From Sphingopyxis sp. TUF1 (GTDB lineage Bacteria > Pseudomonadota > Alphaproteobacteria > Sphingomonadales > Sphingomonadaceae), in assembly GCF_036687315.1 (NCBI RefSeq), contig NZ_CP144683.1:2922001-2986000 (forward strand): 64,000 nt of DNA. The letters run 5' to 3'. The position numbers and the translations under genes were made by a program. The notes under the pieces were generated by a model, which saw only the letters and a list, made by a program, of their open reading frames with translations, searched no databases and was not told where the DNA came from. This document shows, piece after piece, positions 1-9,669 of this stretch. Within the stretch, counting starts at the first letter, position 1. Each line of letters begins with the position of its first letter.

Positions 1-123
1 CAAGAGCTTGAATTGCGCGCCGAGGGATTCGACTTGTGGGAGCGCCACCTTCTGGCACGCGCGCGTGTCGCGGGCGTGGCTGAAGCTTTGCTTGCACCTC
101 CGGACGCAGCTGCTGCCGAGTAG
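1..123 (+). CDS. C-terminal end of an unidentified protein (partial)
   Basis: The first frame is open from the window edge and ends with TAG, giving about 40 residues that look like real coding sequence: charged and leucine-rich (LWERHLLARARVAG) with an alanine/proline-rich tail. The start lies outside the window. I do not recognise the family. It sits beside a decayed gene and accessory functions, so a plasmid- or island-type gene is possible, but that is a guess. Confidence 0.4.
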   Translation, partial: QELELRAEGFDLWERHLLARARVAGVAEALLAPPDAAAAE

Positions 124-252
124 GACGCGTCAGTGCTCGAATCACGGACCACTGAGCGGCGCGCTGAGATTTCGGCGCGCCGCTTGAGCGAGCCGCTGAA
201 TCCGCAGCCGATACGATGGCAACGCCAAGCCACCCCACCTAATATTTTGTAA

Positions 253-704
253 TTCACCGCCTGTGTGGCAGCGCTTGCTCGCGCGTTCCTGTTTGAAGCC
301 TACCACAACAGCTGGCTTGGCCTCAATGGAGGCCGGACGTTGGGGCGCGGTCAAATCGGTAACTACGCCTAACTCCTGCTATCTCGCATTCCATCTAAAA
401 GCTGCCTGTCCGCAATCGTCAGCTTCGACTTCGGCGGGCGCTTGGAAAGCTTCGAGGACTACTCATCGGACGAACAGTTCACGGTGGCGGTCGCTCGCCT
501 CGCCTGAAGGGGTGCCGACGAAGCACAGCGACTTGCGGCAATGTTTAATCCTCCAGCCGACACGGCCGAGATGCTCCTGGGACAGGCACGACGAACCGAA
601 GCACGGCAGAGACCGGGACATCCCGGTTGGCCTACAACGCAGGGATCGCCGCAGCGCTGGCCAGGCGTGACGATGAAGCAGCCGAAATGTTCGGGCGTGT
701 GTAG
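253..704 (+). pseudogene. Frameshifted relic of an unidentified gene
   Basis: No single frame is open, but protein-like stretches follow one another in different forward frames: frame 1 from 253 (AYHNSWLGLNGGRTLGRG), frame 1 again up to TGA at 505 (SFEDYSSDEQFTVAVARLA), frame 2 from about 511 (GADEAQRLAAMFNPPAD), then frame 3 ending in TAG at 702 (YNAGIAAALARRDDEAAE). This is what a gene with several indels looks like. The family is not recognised. The longest open frame here, about 135 codons, reads as low-quality sequence and is not called as a gene. Confidence 0.35.
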
Positions 705-803
705 AATAGCTGCCGAGGTCACCTTTGAGCGGACCCCACATTAATTCGGGTTGCGGTGACGGCCCGAACTGCCGAAAAGCTTCTCGGGGAGCGGCGTTCG
801 GGC

Positions 804-1421
804 ATGATGATGAAACACAATATTCTGATCGTGGATGACCACCGCATTACGCAGAGCGGTCTCCAGTTCCTCTTCGCGTCGCTCGATCGCTACGCCGTAG
901 TCGGCGCGCTCGACCGCGGAGCGATGGTAAATGCCTTTGTTCAGTCCCAAGCCGTCGATCTTGTCATCCTTGACCTCAACCTGCCCGACGTTCGCGGGAT
1001 TAACGTCCTCGCCGAAATTGTCGGATCGCGCGACATGACGGTGATCATCCTGACGGGCGAGACGCATCTCGGCGAGATCCATTCGGCACTTAAGCTGGGC
1101 GCGCGGGCAGTGGTCAGTAAGTCCGACCCGCTCGATCACATTGTCGCGGCGTGCGATGCGGCGCTGGCCGGAGAGGTATATATTTCACCGCACATCGGCG
1201 AGGCGCTCGGCAAGTTTCAGCAGCCGCCTGTCGCGCTCTCGTCCCGGCAGATGGCGATCCTCCATTATCTTGCGCAGGGGGAGACGAACAAGGAGATAGC
1301 CTACCGCCTCGCGATTGCGCCGCCGACCGTCTCCTTTCACATTGCGGAGCTGCGACGCAAACTCGACGCGCCGCATAACCGTAAAATCGTCGAACGGGCG
1401 AACGAACTAAACCTGCTTTAA
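804..1421 (+). CDS. LuxR/NarL-family response regulator
   Basis: Cytoplasmic two-component response regulator of 205 aa. The N-terminal receiver domain has the acidic pair D11-D12 (ILIVDDH), the phospho-acceptor D57 (VILDLNLPD), the conserved T in VIILTGE and the K in AVVSKSD. The C-terminal LuxR-type helix-turn-helix runs from about residue 140 (LSSRQMAIL, then GETNKEIAYRLAIAPPTVS). Three consecutive ATGs start at 804, 807 and 810. A longer frame from 756 would add 16 residues not expected of a receiver domain. It converges on the sensor kinase gene and overlaps its 3' end by 15 bases, so the two are probably a cognate pair though not co-transcribed. Targets unknown; the adjacent autotransporter is one candidate. 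Confidence 0.85.
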   Translation: MMMKHNILIVDDHRITQSGLQFLFASLDRYAVVGALDRGAMVNAFVQSQAVDLVILDLNLPDVRGINVLAEIVGSRDMTVIILTGETHLGEIHSALKLGARAVVSKSDPLDHIVAACDAALAGEVYISPHIGEALGKFQQPPVALSSRQMAILHYLAQGETNKEIAYRLAIAPPTVSFHIAELRRKLDAPHNRKIVERANELNLL

Positions 1422-3656
1422 CGGCTCCGCCAGAAGAGGATGTCCGATTAATTCGCGGCACGCCGGTTTGATCAGGACCATCGCGACCAGATCGCTGAGG
1501 CGACCGCGCGTGACGGTCGTGTCGTCATAGGTCAGCGCAATGCTTCGTTCCTTGACGCTTCCCGATGCAGCCATTTTTTGCTCGAAGTCGCCTCGTTGAT
1601 CGAAATCGAAAAGCGTCCACCCGCGCAGCCGCGCTTGCAACTCATCGATGGCGATCGGCGAAGTCGTGGCATAGGCAGAGGGCAGGGTGATACGAATTTC
1701 CGTGCCTTCAGCCGTTGAGGCGATGATTTTGATCTTCCCTCGCAGCCTTTCGATTATCCGCTTCGCGGAGCGATAGCCCGACCCGGTACCGGGCGCCGCC
1801 TCGTTGGCGCGAATTCGCGTGACGGCACCACCGTTCAAAGCCGCCGCGACTTCTGCAGGCATTCCGCCGCCGCTGTCGCTGATCGTGATCACGGCCTGCC
1901 CGTTTTCCAGGGCGAGTTCGATACAGGCTCCGCCCTCCTGGGTATATTGGTAGCTATTGCTGAGCAGATTGGCGAGTGCGCGCATCAGTAGCGGCCGGTC
2001 CGAAATGATCGTCACATCATCCGTAATACGGACGTCAAGCTTCAGCTTCTTGTTTGCGAAAGGCGTCTTAAACATCATTGATAACGGCTCAACGAGCGCC
2101 TGACCGCGAAAAGCGCTAAGTGCGATGAAGTCGGCATCGTTCGCGGCGATGTTGGCGCCCGAGATTGTCGTTGAGACAATCTCGTTCAGATAATCGGCCG
2201 AGCTTTCAAGCATCTCGATCAGAGCAATATCCGCACCGGCTCTGTCCTGCCGCTTGAGGACGTCTACAGCGCTGTTGAGCGCGAGGATGACCTGTCGGCT
2301 GTCATGTCCCGACGAATGGAGTAGCGAATTCTGATTGTTCACGGTCTCGAGCGCGAATGCCTTTTCTTCCGCCAGGCGCTTTGCCCGCTCGCTGATGATG
2401 AGACGCTCGGTGAGCGAATGCGCGTAATTTGCGTCGGCGACGAGCTTGTCTTGCTGGATTTTTTTGAGATTGAGCCCGAGTGCCAGCGTGACCATGACCG
2501 ATTCAAAAAGCCCCACCGGGCCGGCGAGGTGCCAGTTGATCGGCAGCCATGTGAAGACGCCCATTGAAGCAACTGCGGCATAGACAATGAACAGGGCAAG
2601 GCTGGCCCATCCCACGAATAACGGCCAGAGCTGGAATCCCAACTGCCTCATGGCGGCGTAGCCGACGAAGGGAAGAAAGAGGGCCACGGCGACCGCGACG
2701 ATCCACGCCGCCAGATGCAGGCAGAACCGCAACTCGGGTGGATATAGCGGCAGTCCGGGCTGAAGAAGCATAACGGCGATGGTGAACAGTACGAGCGCCT
2801 TCAATACGAAGTCGCTTTTCGGAAAATTGTTCGCCGTCTTGACGAAGCTCCGGCAAAATTGGGCCATCGCAGCGGCAAATCCGCATTTGAAGAAATCCTC
2901 GACGGCAACGCCCGTGAGCGGCTTATCGTAGAGGAAAAAGATGGTGATATAGCCTTCGGAATGAACCGTGTTCAGTGCGAAAAATGCTTCGGCGACGGCC
3001 AGCCACAGAAACTCCCTGAATCCTGTGATCGAGAAGAACAGGAAGTTGAGGAGCAGCAGTGTCAGTGCGCCGATGACGACCCCTGACACCATCGAGATGT
3101 TGGCGCGACGCTCCTTGAAGAAAGTCCCGTAGGTTTCGATTTCGAGCGGCATGTAGGTCGAATTTTCGGAAATAAATTCGATTGCTATCAGTTTTTCCTG
3201 GAACGGGGCCAACACGAGTTCGGAGCTGAACGCCTGATAGGTGCCCAAATTATCCCGCGCGACCTGCGGATCGGTGCCGTCGACAATCAGCGCGAGCGGC
3301 CCTCCAGCCGTCTCATAGAGACGGAAATGCTTCAGGGAACCGCGACCGGTCGTCAGGATCCAGCTACCCTGTTGATCGCTGGCGTTGCGAACCTTGAGCA
3401 AGACGACGGTACGCGTTCCCGGCGGACCAAAGTGGATGGTCGAACCTTTGATGCGTTGGAGCGGACCGGCAAGAATGGCGCTTATTTGCGGTGTTCGCGT
3501 TGCCCCCGGGCGCTCGGCATAACGAACAAAAGCCGCGAGTCCCGGCGCGTCTTCGCCCGCTTGAAGATCGAGCCGGGGCAGCTTTTCGAGCTGTGCACGC
3601 GCGGGTTGCGCATTCAGAAGGATGAGGAGGCTGAGAACGGCATACAGGATTCGCAT
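1407..3656 (-). CDS. 7TMR-DISM type sensor histidine kinase
   Basis: Inner-membrane sensor kinase of 749 aa. Order: signal peptide (1-21); periplasmic 7TMR-DISMED2-like sensor (about 40-180); seven hydrophobic helices (about 187-397); a helical linker; an H-box with His451 in GHDSRQ; the N-box around 563-567 (LLSNS); the G1 box DSGGG (594-598); and a G2-like GTGSG (623-627). An unrecognised tail of about 90 residues follows. The H-box resembles the HDLRQ variant of some 7TM kinases. ATG is preceded by GGGGAG. Family members of this type often sense carbohydrates or other small periplasmic ligands. It faces the response regulator, with overlapping 3' ends. Ligand unknown. Confidence 0.88.
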   Translation of the reverse strand: MRILYAVLSLLILLNAQPARAQLEKLPRLDLQAGEDAPGLAAFVRYAERPGATRTPQISAILAGPLQRIKGSTIHFGPPGTRTVVLLKVRNASDQQGSWILTTGRGSLKHFRLYETAGGPLALIVDGTDPQVARDNLGTYQAFSSELVLAPFQEKLIAIEFISENSTYMPLEIETYGTFFKERRANISMVSGVVIGALTLLLLNFLFFSITGFREFLWLAVAEAFFALNTVHSEGYITIFFLYDKPLTGVAVEDFFKCGFAAAMAQFCRSFVKTANNFPKSDFVLKALVLFTIAVMLLQPGLPLYPPELRFCLHLAAWIVAVAVALFLPFVGYAAMRQLGFQLWPLFVGWASLALFIVYAAVASMGVFTWLPINWHLAGPVGLFESVMVTLALGLNLKKIQQDKLVADANYAHSLTERLIISERAKRLAEEKAFALETVNNQNSLLHSSGHDSRQVILALNSAVDVLKRQDRAGADIALIEMLESSADYLNEIVSTTISGANIAANDADFIALSAFRGQALVEPLSMMFKTPFANKKLKLDVRITDDVTIISDRPLLMRALANLLSNSYQYTQEGGACIELALENGQAVITISDSGGGMPAEVAAALNGGAVTRIRANEAAPGTGSGYRSAKRIIERLRGKIKIIASTAEGTEIRITLPSAYATTSPIAIDELQARLRGWTLFDFDQRGDFEQKMAASGSVKERSIALTYDDTTVTRGRLSDLVAMVLIKPACRELIGHPLLAEPLKQV

Positions 3657-4009
3657 CGATACTCCCCGCGCCGGACGGGGACTGGATGCATAACCTCGCT
3701 ATACGCAGGCGCACGGGCGTTCCCAGTGCGTGTAGCCTTGACCACCCCCCCGGTGATTCTGTCCCCGTAAATGCGCGGGTCGCTACGATGCAAGGGCTAG
3801 CGCCAACCGTTCATCGCAAAATTACCCTAAAAAACATTGGGTAGACGCTTTGCGGCGCCTGCTTCTAGTCATCGCGCACAAAGTCGCGGGTGACGTCGCC
3901 CGATCGGCCGGGGGACGCAATTTTCGCGGGGTGGACGGAGCCGGGGAGCCCAACAGCTCTCCGGCGAACCTCTTGCCTTGCCTGTACCGTCAATGGGGGA
4001 CTCTCAAAA
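3657..4009. other. Divergent promoter region, no gene
   Basis: This stretch separates the kinase (leftward) from the autotransporter (rightward). It must hold both promoters. A small inverted repeat, TACCC (3823-3827) and GGGTA (3839-3843), flanks an A-rich spacer and could be a regulator site. The autotransporter frame stays open upstream to 3890, but those codons do not look like a signal peptide. Nothing else was seen. Confidence 0.4.
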
Positions 4010-7000
4010 ATGTCACGCATCTCGAAATCTCGCCTTCTCGCCACCAGCGCGATCGTCGGCTTCTCGATCCTCCATGTTATGCCGGCCGCCGCCCAAAATG
4101 CGTTCGGCGTCCATAATGATCAGCCCGAGCGGCTCGAGATCGAAGTCGACATCGGAGAGGTTGTTGAAGGTGATATCATCGGCATCTATGCCGACAATGG
4201 CCCGGTCACCGTCGGCAATGCCGGGACGATTCGTGGCAATGGTACCGACGTAGGCGGGATCGACAGCCGGCCGGGCGGTGGTATCGTTATCGCGCAGCCC
4301 GATTCCACCGTCACCAACGCCGGCCAGATCACCGGCGCTTCGAATGGCGTGGTCACTACCTATTTCTTCAGCGAAGACGCAAATGGCAACGATCTCCCGC
4401 CGGAGCCGCTGGCGGCCAATACGCAGGTGTTCAATAGTGGACTGATCCGCGGCGAGGCCGGATCGGGTGTCGCACTGGTGGGCGGTGGCAGCGTCACAAA
4501 CGGCGGCACTATCTCCGGGCTCAGTGGCAGCCCGGGCGGCACAATTATGGGGACGGGGGTGTCGATTTCGGAATTCCCGGGCGCCGCCGCCAATGTCACC
4601 GGCGTCGGCACGATCACGAATAATGACGGCGGCGTCATCGAGGGGCAAGTCTTCGGCGCCGTGCTGCAAGTTGGCGGGACCGTTACCAACATGGGCACGA
4701 TCCGCAGCACGGGTAATCCGAACCCCGCGACGCCGACCGTCAGCCCATTTGGACTCATCCTTGGTGCAAATACGGATCAAACGGGCCGTATCGGCACTCT
4801 CAATAACAGCGGCACGGTTCAGGGCTTTCTGGGCATCCTTGCGGGCGGTGCGCTCAGCAGTGCTCTAATCGAGAACGAGGGGCTCATCAGCGGTCAGGCG
4901 GCCGCCATCATTGGCCAGTCGACAGGCGTGCTCACCATCCACAATCATGATGACGGTGAGATTATCGCCAACGGGACGGCGATCCGTTCGAACGAAGGTT
5001 CGCTGATCGTTGACAATGGGGGGCTGATAAGCGCCGGCGCCCAGGACGCGATCGTTATTACCACGGCGGACGCGGCGATCGTCAACAGCGGTCGGATCAT
5101 CGGCGGCCAATATGCGATCGTCACCACGCCGATGGCCGATGGGACAGGCCGCGCTGTCAATACTTCGATCACCAACAGCGGCGAAATCATCGGGCTCAAT
5201 AATGATGCCATACGCCTCGCGGGTGGCGGAAGCGTTATCAACAGCGGCTTCATCGTCGGCGTCAACCCAGGCGCACAGGGCACTGATGGCATCTCGATGT
5301 TCGCGCATGTCGATCAATCCAACGAGGATTATTCGGCGCACGTAACCAACGATGAGAACGGCCGCATCGAAGGCCAGCGATTCGCAGTTATCCTGTCCGG
5401 CGGCGGCGAGGTCGTGAACGCCGGCGAAATCGAAGGCGTCAACGGCGGCGTCTACATCCAGGGAACCGCGCTCAATACCGACCCCAGTGAGGATCGCAGC
5501 GGTCTCACCGCCAGCGTCGTCAACACGGGCGACATTCGCGGCACCAGCGACCTCGGTGGAAGCGGCGGCGATGGTTTCGGCGTTGGTTTCGGCAGCGATA
5601 TGGCGAGCGCCATCCTCGATAACAGCGGTACAATCAGCAGCGATTTCGGCGCTGGCATTTCGCAGGGTTCGCTCGCCGATGTGACGATCACCAATGCTGC
5701 GGGCGGAACGATCACTGGCGGCACGTCAGGCATTTATTCTTTCGCGACGGGCACGCTCGTCGTGAACAATGCCGGTGTGATCCGCGGCCGAGGGACCTAT
5801 GACGGCTTTGACGCCGCTCCCGACGCGGGCGTGACGATCACTACCGCCGTGTCGAGCGTCACCAACAGCGGCACGATTTCAGGCGCCGGCGCGGGCATTA
5901 CGACGGCCTATCAGTTCGACGAGAACATCGGTGCAATTGTCGGGATCGCCATCGGTACGCAAGTTACGAACAGCGGCACCATTCTTGGCGAAACGAACGA
6001 TGGCGTTCGCCTGATCGGCGGTGGCACGGTCAGCAACAGCGGGACGATCCGCGGCGAGGGCAGCGCGCTTGCCGACGGCATCTCGATCTATCCCTACGAC
6101 GGCCAGACGCTTGCTGGCTACGTCGGTGCCGTCACGAACAGCGCGAGCGGAGAGATCAGCGGAACGCGTTTCGGTATCATCATGTCGGCTGGCGGGAGCG
6201 TCGACAACGCGGGTGCCATTACCGGTGAAGGTCCGGGCGGGGTGCTTATCCAGCGTGGCATCGCGCTCGCGCAAGAGACAGGCTATGATGGCACGCTGAC
6301 CAACGCGGGAACGATCACAGGCACGAACGGCTATGGTGCGGTGCTTCTCGTCACCGACGCCGCGGCAATCAACAACAGCGGCACGATTTCTGGCGCCACG
6401 TCAGGTGCAGTGATCGAAGGGCTGCAGGTCACGGCCGATATTGTGCAGACTGGCACGATCACGAATGCCGCAGGCGGAACGATCGCGGGAAAGGGTACCT
6501 TTGGCGCGGCGGTCGCAGGATTTCTGGATACCGCGGAAATCGTAAACGGCGGGACGATCACCGGTGCCACTGACGGGGTTATCCTGGGTAATTTCGGAAC
6601 CGCGACTCTCGTCAACACCGGTACCATCACGGGCAGCGGTCGCGGCGTCTGGGGCGACGACAGCGGTGCTGTCGTGCTCGACAACGCCGGTGCGATCACC
6701 GGCGAAGGCGGGATAGCGGTCCAGCTTGGCAGTTTCGACGACCGCGTGACACTCCGGACCGGCAGCGCGATTTCAGGGCGCGTCGATGCAGGCGCGGGCA
6801 CCGACAGCCTGTCGCTCGACGGTGACATGCTCGAACTCACGGATGCGCAACGAATAACCGAAGTGAGCGGCTTTGAGACTCTGAGTGTCGCCGCGGGCTA
6901 TTGGTCCACCTCGGGCGTCGTCGGCGCGTTCGACAGCGTCACAATCGATGAAGGCGCCGCACTCCGCGTCAACGAAGTCGAGATTGGCGGAGAAGCAAGC

Positions 7001-9217
7001 TCGCCGATCCTGACGCCAGCGGTCCGCACTAACGGGCTACTCGTCCTCAATTTCGGCGCCGATGAAACGGTATCGGCGCTCGACGATCTGACGATCGACG
7101 GAACCGGACAACTGCAGCTCGTGGGCGACGCTGTATTCACGGTCGACACCGCAAATATCGCGCACACCGGCGGCACGATCGTCTCCAACGGCGGCCTCGT
7201 GCTGACCGGACTGCTCCAAGGCGATGTGAAGACCGAGGGCAACGGCTTCTTCGAACTCGGCGTCGGCGGAACCGAAGGAAGCTTCTCCGGCGATATCGTC
7301 AACGACGGTCGCTTCGTCTTCAACCGTTCGGACGACTATGACTTCCTCGGTGCCTTCTCGGGCAGCGGCGTCCTCGACAAGATGGGCGATGGCGCGCTGA
7401 CCTTCATGGGCGATTATGCTTTCCAGGGCGTGACGAACATCCTCGGCGGTTCGGTGCGCATAGGCGGCACCATCGATCCCGGCACCGAATTTGACCTCGG
7501 CGCGGGCGGCACGCTCGACATCACGGGTAAGGACCAGACGATCGGGGGTCTCGAGGGTGATGCGGGGTCGAACGTCGTGATCGGCGATAGCCAGCTGACA
7601 GTCGCCCAGAACGGCGACACATCCTTCGGCGGCGATATCTCGGGTAATGGCAGCCTCGTGAAGGAAGGCGATGGCACGCTAAACCTGACGGGCAACAGCA
7701 GCTACACGGGGCCGACCTCGGTCAACAGCGGCACGCTCGCGGTCAATGGTTCAATCATTTCGCCGGTCACGATCAATAGCGGCGGCACCCTTGGCGGCAA
7801 CGGTTCTGTCGGCACGACGTCGGTCGGAAACGGCGGAACGATCGCACCGGGTAATTCCATCGGCCAGTTGACTGTCAACGGCGACCTCGCGTTTGCCGCG
7901 GGCTCAATCTATGAGGTCGAAGTCAATGCTGCGGGAGCGGCCGACCGTCTCGATGCGACTGGCGCCGTGACGATCGCCGACACGGCAAGCGTTTCGGTTC
8001 TGGCCGAGGATGGCAATTATAGCCCGCGAACCGATTATGTCATCCTGACCGGGGCGGGCGGGATCACCGGGACATTTGGTTCGGTGACGACCGATCTGGC
8101 CTTTCTCGACCCGTTGCTGCGCTACAGCGCCAATATGGTGACGCTGTCGCTCTACCGGAACGACATCGATTTCGCCGATATCGCAGTGGGCTTCAACCAG
8201 GCCAGCGTTGCGGCAGCCGTTCAGGCGCTTGGCGTAGACAACCCACTGTACGAAACGGTTCTTATCCAGAATGCGGCGGGCGCGCAGGCGAGCTTCGGCG
8301 ACCTGTCGGGCGAAATTCTAGCTAGCACGATCAGCGGCCTGACCGACGATAGCCGTCATCTCCGCAACGCGCTGATGGAGATGAAGGCGCCCGAAGAGGG
8401 CGGAGCCTTCGTATGGGGCTCGGCTTTCGGCGGCTGGGGTGAATTTGATGCTAATCGCGGCAATTTCGCCATGGATACCGATCATAACGGGCTGATCGCA
8501 GGCTTCGGCTTTGGCGGCAACGGTTTCGCCGCCGCGCTTTCGGCCGGTATAGGAAACTCGGACTTCCGCTTCGGCGGGCGCGGCGACCATGCCGATGCCG
8601 AAAGCAAATATATCGCGGCGCACGCCACCTATGGCGCCGACGGCGGTTTGCGCGGCACGATCGGGATCAGCTATGCTTGGCACAAGATCGATACGACGCG
8701 AGCCATCAGCGTTGCGCCGCTCGCGCAAACGCTGACTTCGAAGCGCGATGCCGACACGCTGCAGGTCTTCGGCGAGATCGGTTATGACATCGTCACCGGC
8801 AATATGGCTATCACGCCGTTTGCCCGGCTGGCGCACGTCGATACCGGTAGCGATGCTTTCGCGGAGGCGGGCGGCAACGCGGCGCTGACGGTGGCCAAGG
8901 CGGATCAGAAAACGACCTTTCTCAGCCTCGGCGGACGGGCGCAGTTCAACGCCGGTCAGCCCGGCTTCCAACCCTATGTATCGGCTGCTTGGAACCTTGC
9001 GCTGAACGATCGGAGCGCGCCGATCGTGTCGCGGTTCACGACTGCGGGACCGGCGTTCGACATCCTCGGCACAGCAATTCCGAAACACTCGGCCGAGGTC
9101 GAGGCCGGATTTGAATATGCCGCGGGTTCGTTCCGGCTTGGCGCTGCTTACACGGGCACGCTGGCGCCGGATCGCAGCACCCACGGTGCAAGGATAACTG
9201 CGCGTTTCGCCTTCTGA
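4010..9217 (+). CDS. Large autotransporter (type Va) with beta-helical passenger
   Basis: Surface or secreted protein of 1735 aa. The ATG at 4010 opens a clear signal peptide (residues 1-29, cleavage after PAAAQ). The passenger, to about residue 1440, is built from dozens of short repeats of the form NSGTIxG / NxGxIxG, as expected for a right-handed beta-helix. Toward its end is a PATR-like segment (LVKEGDGTLNLTGNSSYTG). The last 280 or so residues form the beta-barrel autotransporter domain, ending in FAF with the terminal aromatic residue needed for outer-membrane insertion. No protease triad or lipase motif was seen, so adhesion or surface coating is more likely than enzymatic activity. 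It stands alone, followed by a terminator. Confidence 0.9.
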   Translation: MSRISKSRLLATSAIVGFSILHVMPAAAQNAFGVHNDQPERLEIEVDIGEVVEGDIIGIYADNGPVTVGNAGTIRGNGTDVGGIDSRPGGGIVIAQPDSTVTNAGQITGASNGVVTTYFFSEDANGNDLPPEPLAANTQVFNSGLIRGEAGSGVALVGGGSVTNGGTISGLSGSPGGTIMGTGVSISEFPGAAANVTGVGTITNNDGGVIEGQVFGAVLQVGGTVTNMGTIRSTGNPNPATPTVSPFGLILGANTDQTGRIGTLNNSGTVQGFLGILAGGALSSALIENEGLISGQAAAIIGQSTGVLTIHNHDDGEIIANGTAIRSNEGSLIVDNGGLISAGAQDAIVITTADAAIVNSGRIIGGQYAIVTTPMADGTGRAVNTSITNSGEIIGLNNDAIRLAGGGSVINSGFIVGVNPGAQGTDGISMFAHVDQSNEDYSAHVTNDENGRIEGQRFAVILSGGGEVVNAGEIEGVNGGVYIQGTALNTDPSEDRSGLTASVVNTGDIRGTSDLGGSGGDGFGVGFGSDMASAILDNSGTISSDFGAGISQGSLADVTITNAAGGTITGGTSGIYSFATGTLVVNNAGVIRGRGTYDGFDAAPDAGVTITTAVSSVTNSGTISGAGAGITTAYQFDENIGAIVGIAIGTQVTNSGTILGETNDGVRLIGGGTVSNSGTIRGEGSALADGISIYPYDGQTLAGYVGAVTNSASGEISGTRFGIIMSAGGSVDNAGAITGEGPGGVLIQRGIALAQETGYDGTLTNAGTITGTNGYGAVLLVTDAAAINNSGTISGATSGAVIEGLQVTADIVQTGTITNAAGGTIAGKGTFGAAVAGFLDTAEIVNGGTITGATDGVILGNFGTATLVNTGTITGSGRGVWGDDSGAVVLDNAGAITGEGGIAVQLGSFDDRVTLRTGSAISGRVDAGAGTDSLSLDGDMLELTDAQRITEVSGFETLSVAAGYWSTSGVVGAFDSVTIDEGAALRVNEVEIGGEASSPILTPAVRTNGLLVLNFGADETVSALDDLTIDGTGQLQLVGDAVFTVDTANIAHTGGTIVSNGGLVLTGLLQGDVKTEGNGFFELGVGGTEGSFSGDIVNDGRFVFNRSDDYDFLGAFSGSGVLDKMGDGALTFMGDYAFQGVTNILGGSVRIGGTIDPGTEFDLGAGGTLDITGKDQTIGGLEGDAGSNVVIGDSQLTVAQNGDTSFGGDISGNGSLVKEGDGTLNLTGNSSYTGPTSVNSGTLAVNGSIISPVTINSGGTLGGNGSVGTTSVGNGGTIAPGNSIGQLTVNGDLAFAAGSIYEVEVNAAGAADRLDATGAVTIADTASVSVLAEDGNYSPRTDYVILTGAGGITGTFGSVTTDLAFLDPLLRYSANMVTLSLYRNDIDFADIAVGFNQASVAAAVQALGVDNPLYETVLIQNAAGAQASFGDLSGEILASTISGLTDDSRHLRNALMEMKAPEEGGAFVWGSAFGGWGEFDANRGNFAMDTDHNGLIAGFGFGGNGFAAALSAGIGNSDFRFGGRGDHADAESKYIAAHATYGADGGLRGTIGISYAWHKIDTTRAISVAPLAQTLTSKRDADTLQVFGEIGYDIVTGNMAITPFARLAHVDTGSDAFAEAGGNAALTVAKADQKTTFLSLGGRAQFNAGQPGFQPYVSAAWNLALNDRSAPIVSRFTTAGPAFDILGTAIPKHSAEVEAGFEYAAGSFRLGAAYTGTLAPDRSTHGARITARFAF

Positions 9218-9251
9218 TTTACGACCCGTCAGAAAAGCGAGCTTGCAGTAA

Positions 9252-9286
9252 GGCCGGGGTGACAAACGTCACCTCGGCCTCTTCTT
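9252..9286 (+). terminator. Rho-independent terminator after the autotransporter
   Basis: A 12-bp stem with one mismatch (GGCCGGGGTGAC / GTCACCTCGGCC) and an AAAC loop is followed by TCTTCTT. It lies 35 bases after the stop codon. Confidence 0.75.
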
Positions 9287-9482
9287 GTCCGGGGAAATTA
9301 TTCGAAACACCACCTCATCGGTTGTCTCCTTTCGGCAAGATCTGGCTCCAAAGCTGTCAGTCCGCTTTCGTTGAGAGTTTCGGACGCCGATAGGCGTCGG
9401 AAAGTCTTCGATGCCCGAACCGCGGGGGTCATAGGCTGAGAGCTATGGGGAAAGCGGTTTTGAGCGTGGCCTGGGGCTGACG

Positions 9483-9602
9483 GATGCTGCCCAAAATCGG
9501 ACGCATCTGAGATCGGACCGTCTGGATTTAGATTGCAAAAGCGGACGCCGAAAAGCGGACGGACCGGTTTTGATAGAGCGACGTCTGCTTTTGGGCAGCA
9601 TC
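9483..9602. repeat. Long-spaced 14-bp inverted repeat
   Basis: GATGCTGCCCAAAA at 9483-9496 is matched perfectly in reverse by TTTTGGGCAGCATC at 9589-9602. The 92-base spacer has GCGGACG-type direct repeats. It may be a dispersed palindromic repeat or part of the IS91 element end. Confidence 0.6.
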
Positions 9603-9669
9603 GGCGCGAGCGCGTCCGCTTCCAGGTGCGGGTCCGCCCTGGATCGTGTCTGCGCCAGGCCGTGCCGGG

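Larger units (their letters stand above)
9218..9669. other. Intergenic stretch between autotransporter and IS91 element
   Basis: It holds the autotransporter terminator and a 14-base perfect inverted repeat (9483-9496 with 9589-9602), both listed separately. The right part, from about 9600, probably belongs to the end of the IS91 element. No convincing gene was seen. Confidence 0.5.

Noticed and set aside
263..670. Open frame of 135 codons at the left edge as a gene
   Set aside because: Composition is not protein-like; better protein-like pieces lie in other frames, so a frameshifted relic is the better reading.
4200..7900. Repetitive DNA in the autotransporter as a possible CRISPR or tandem-repeat locus
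   Set aside because: The repeats are protein-level, imperfect and in frame; spacing and sequence do not fit CRISPR.
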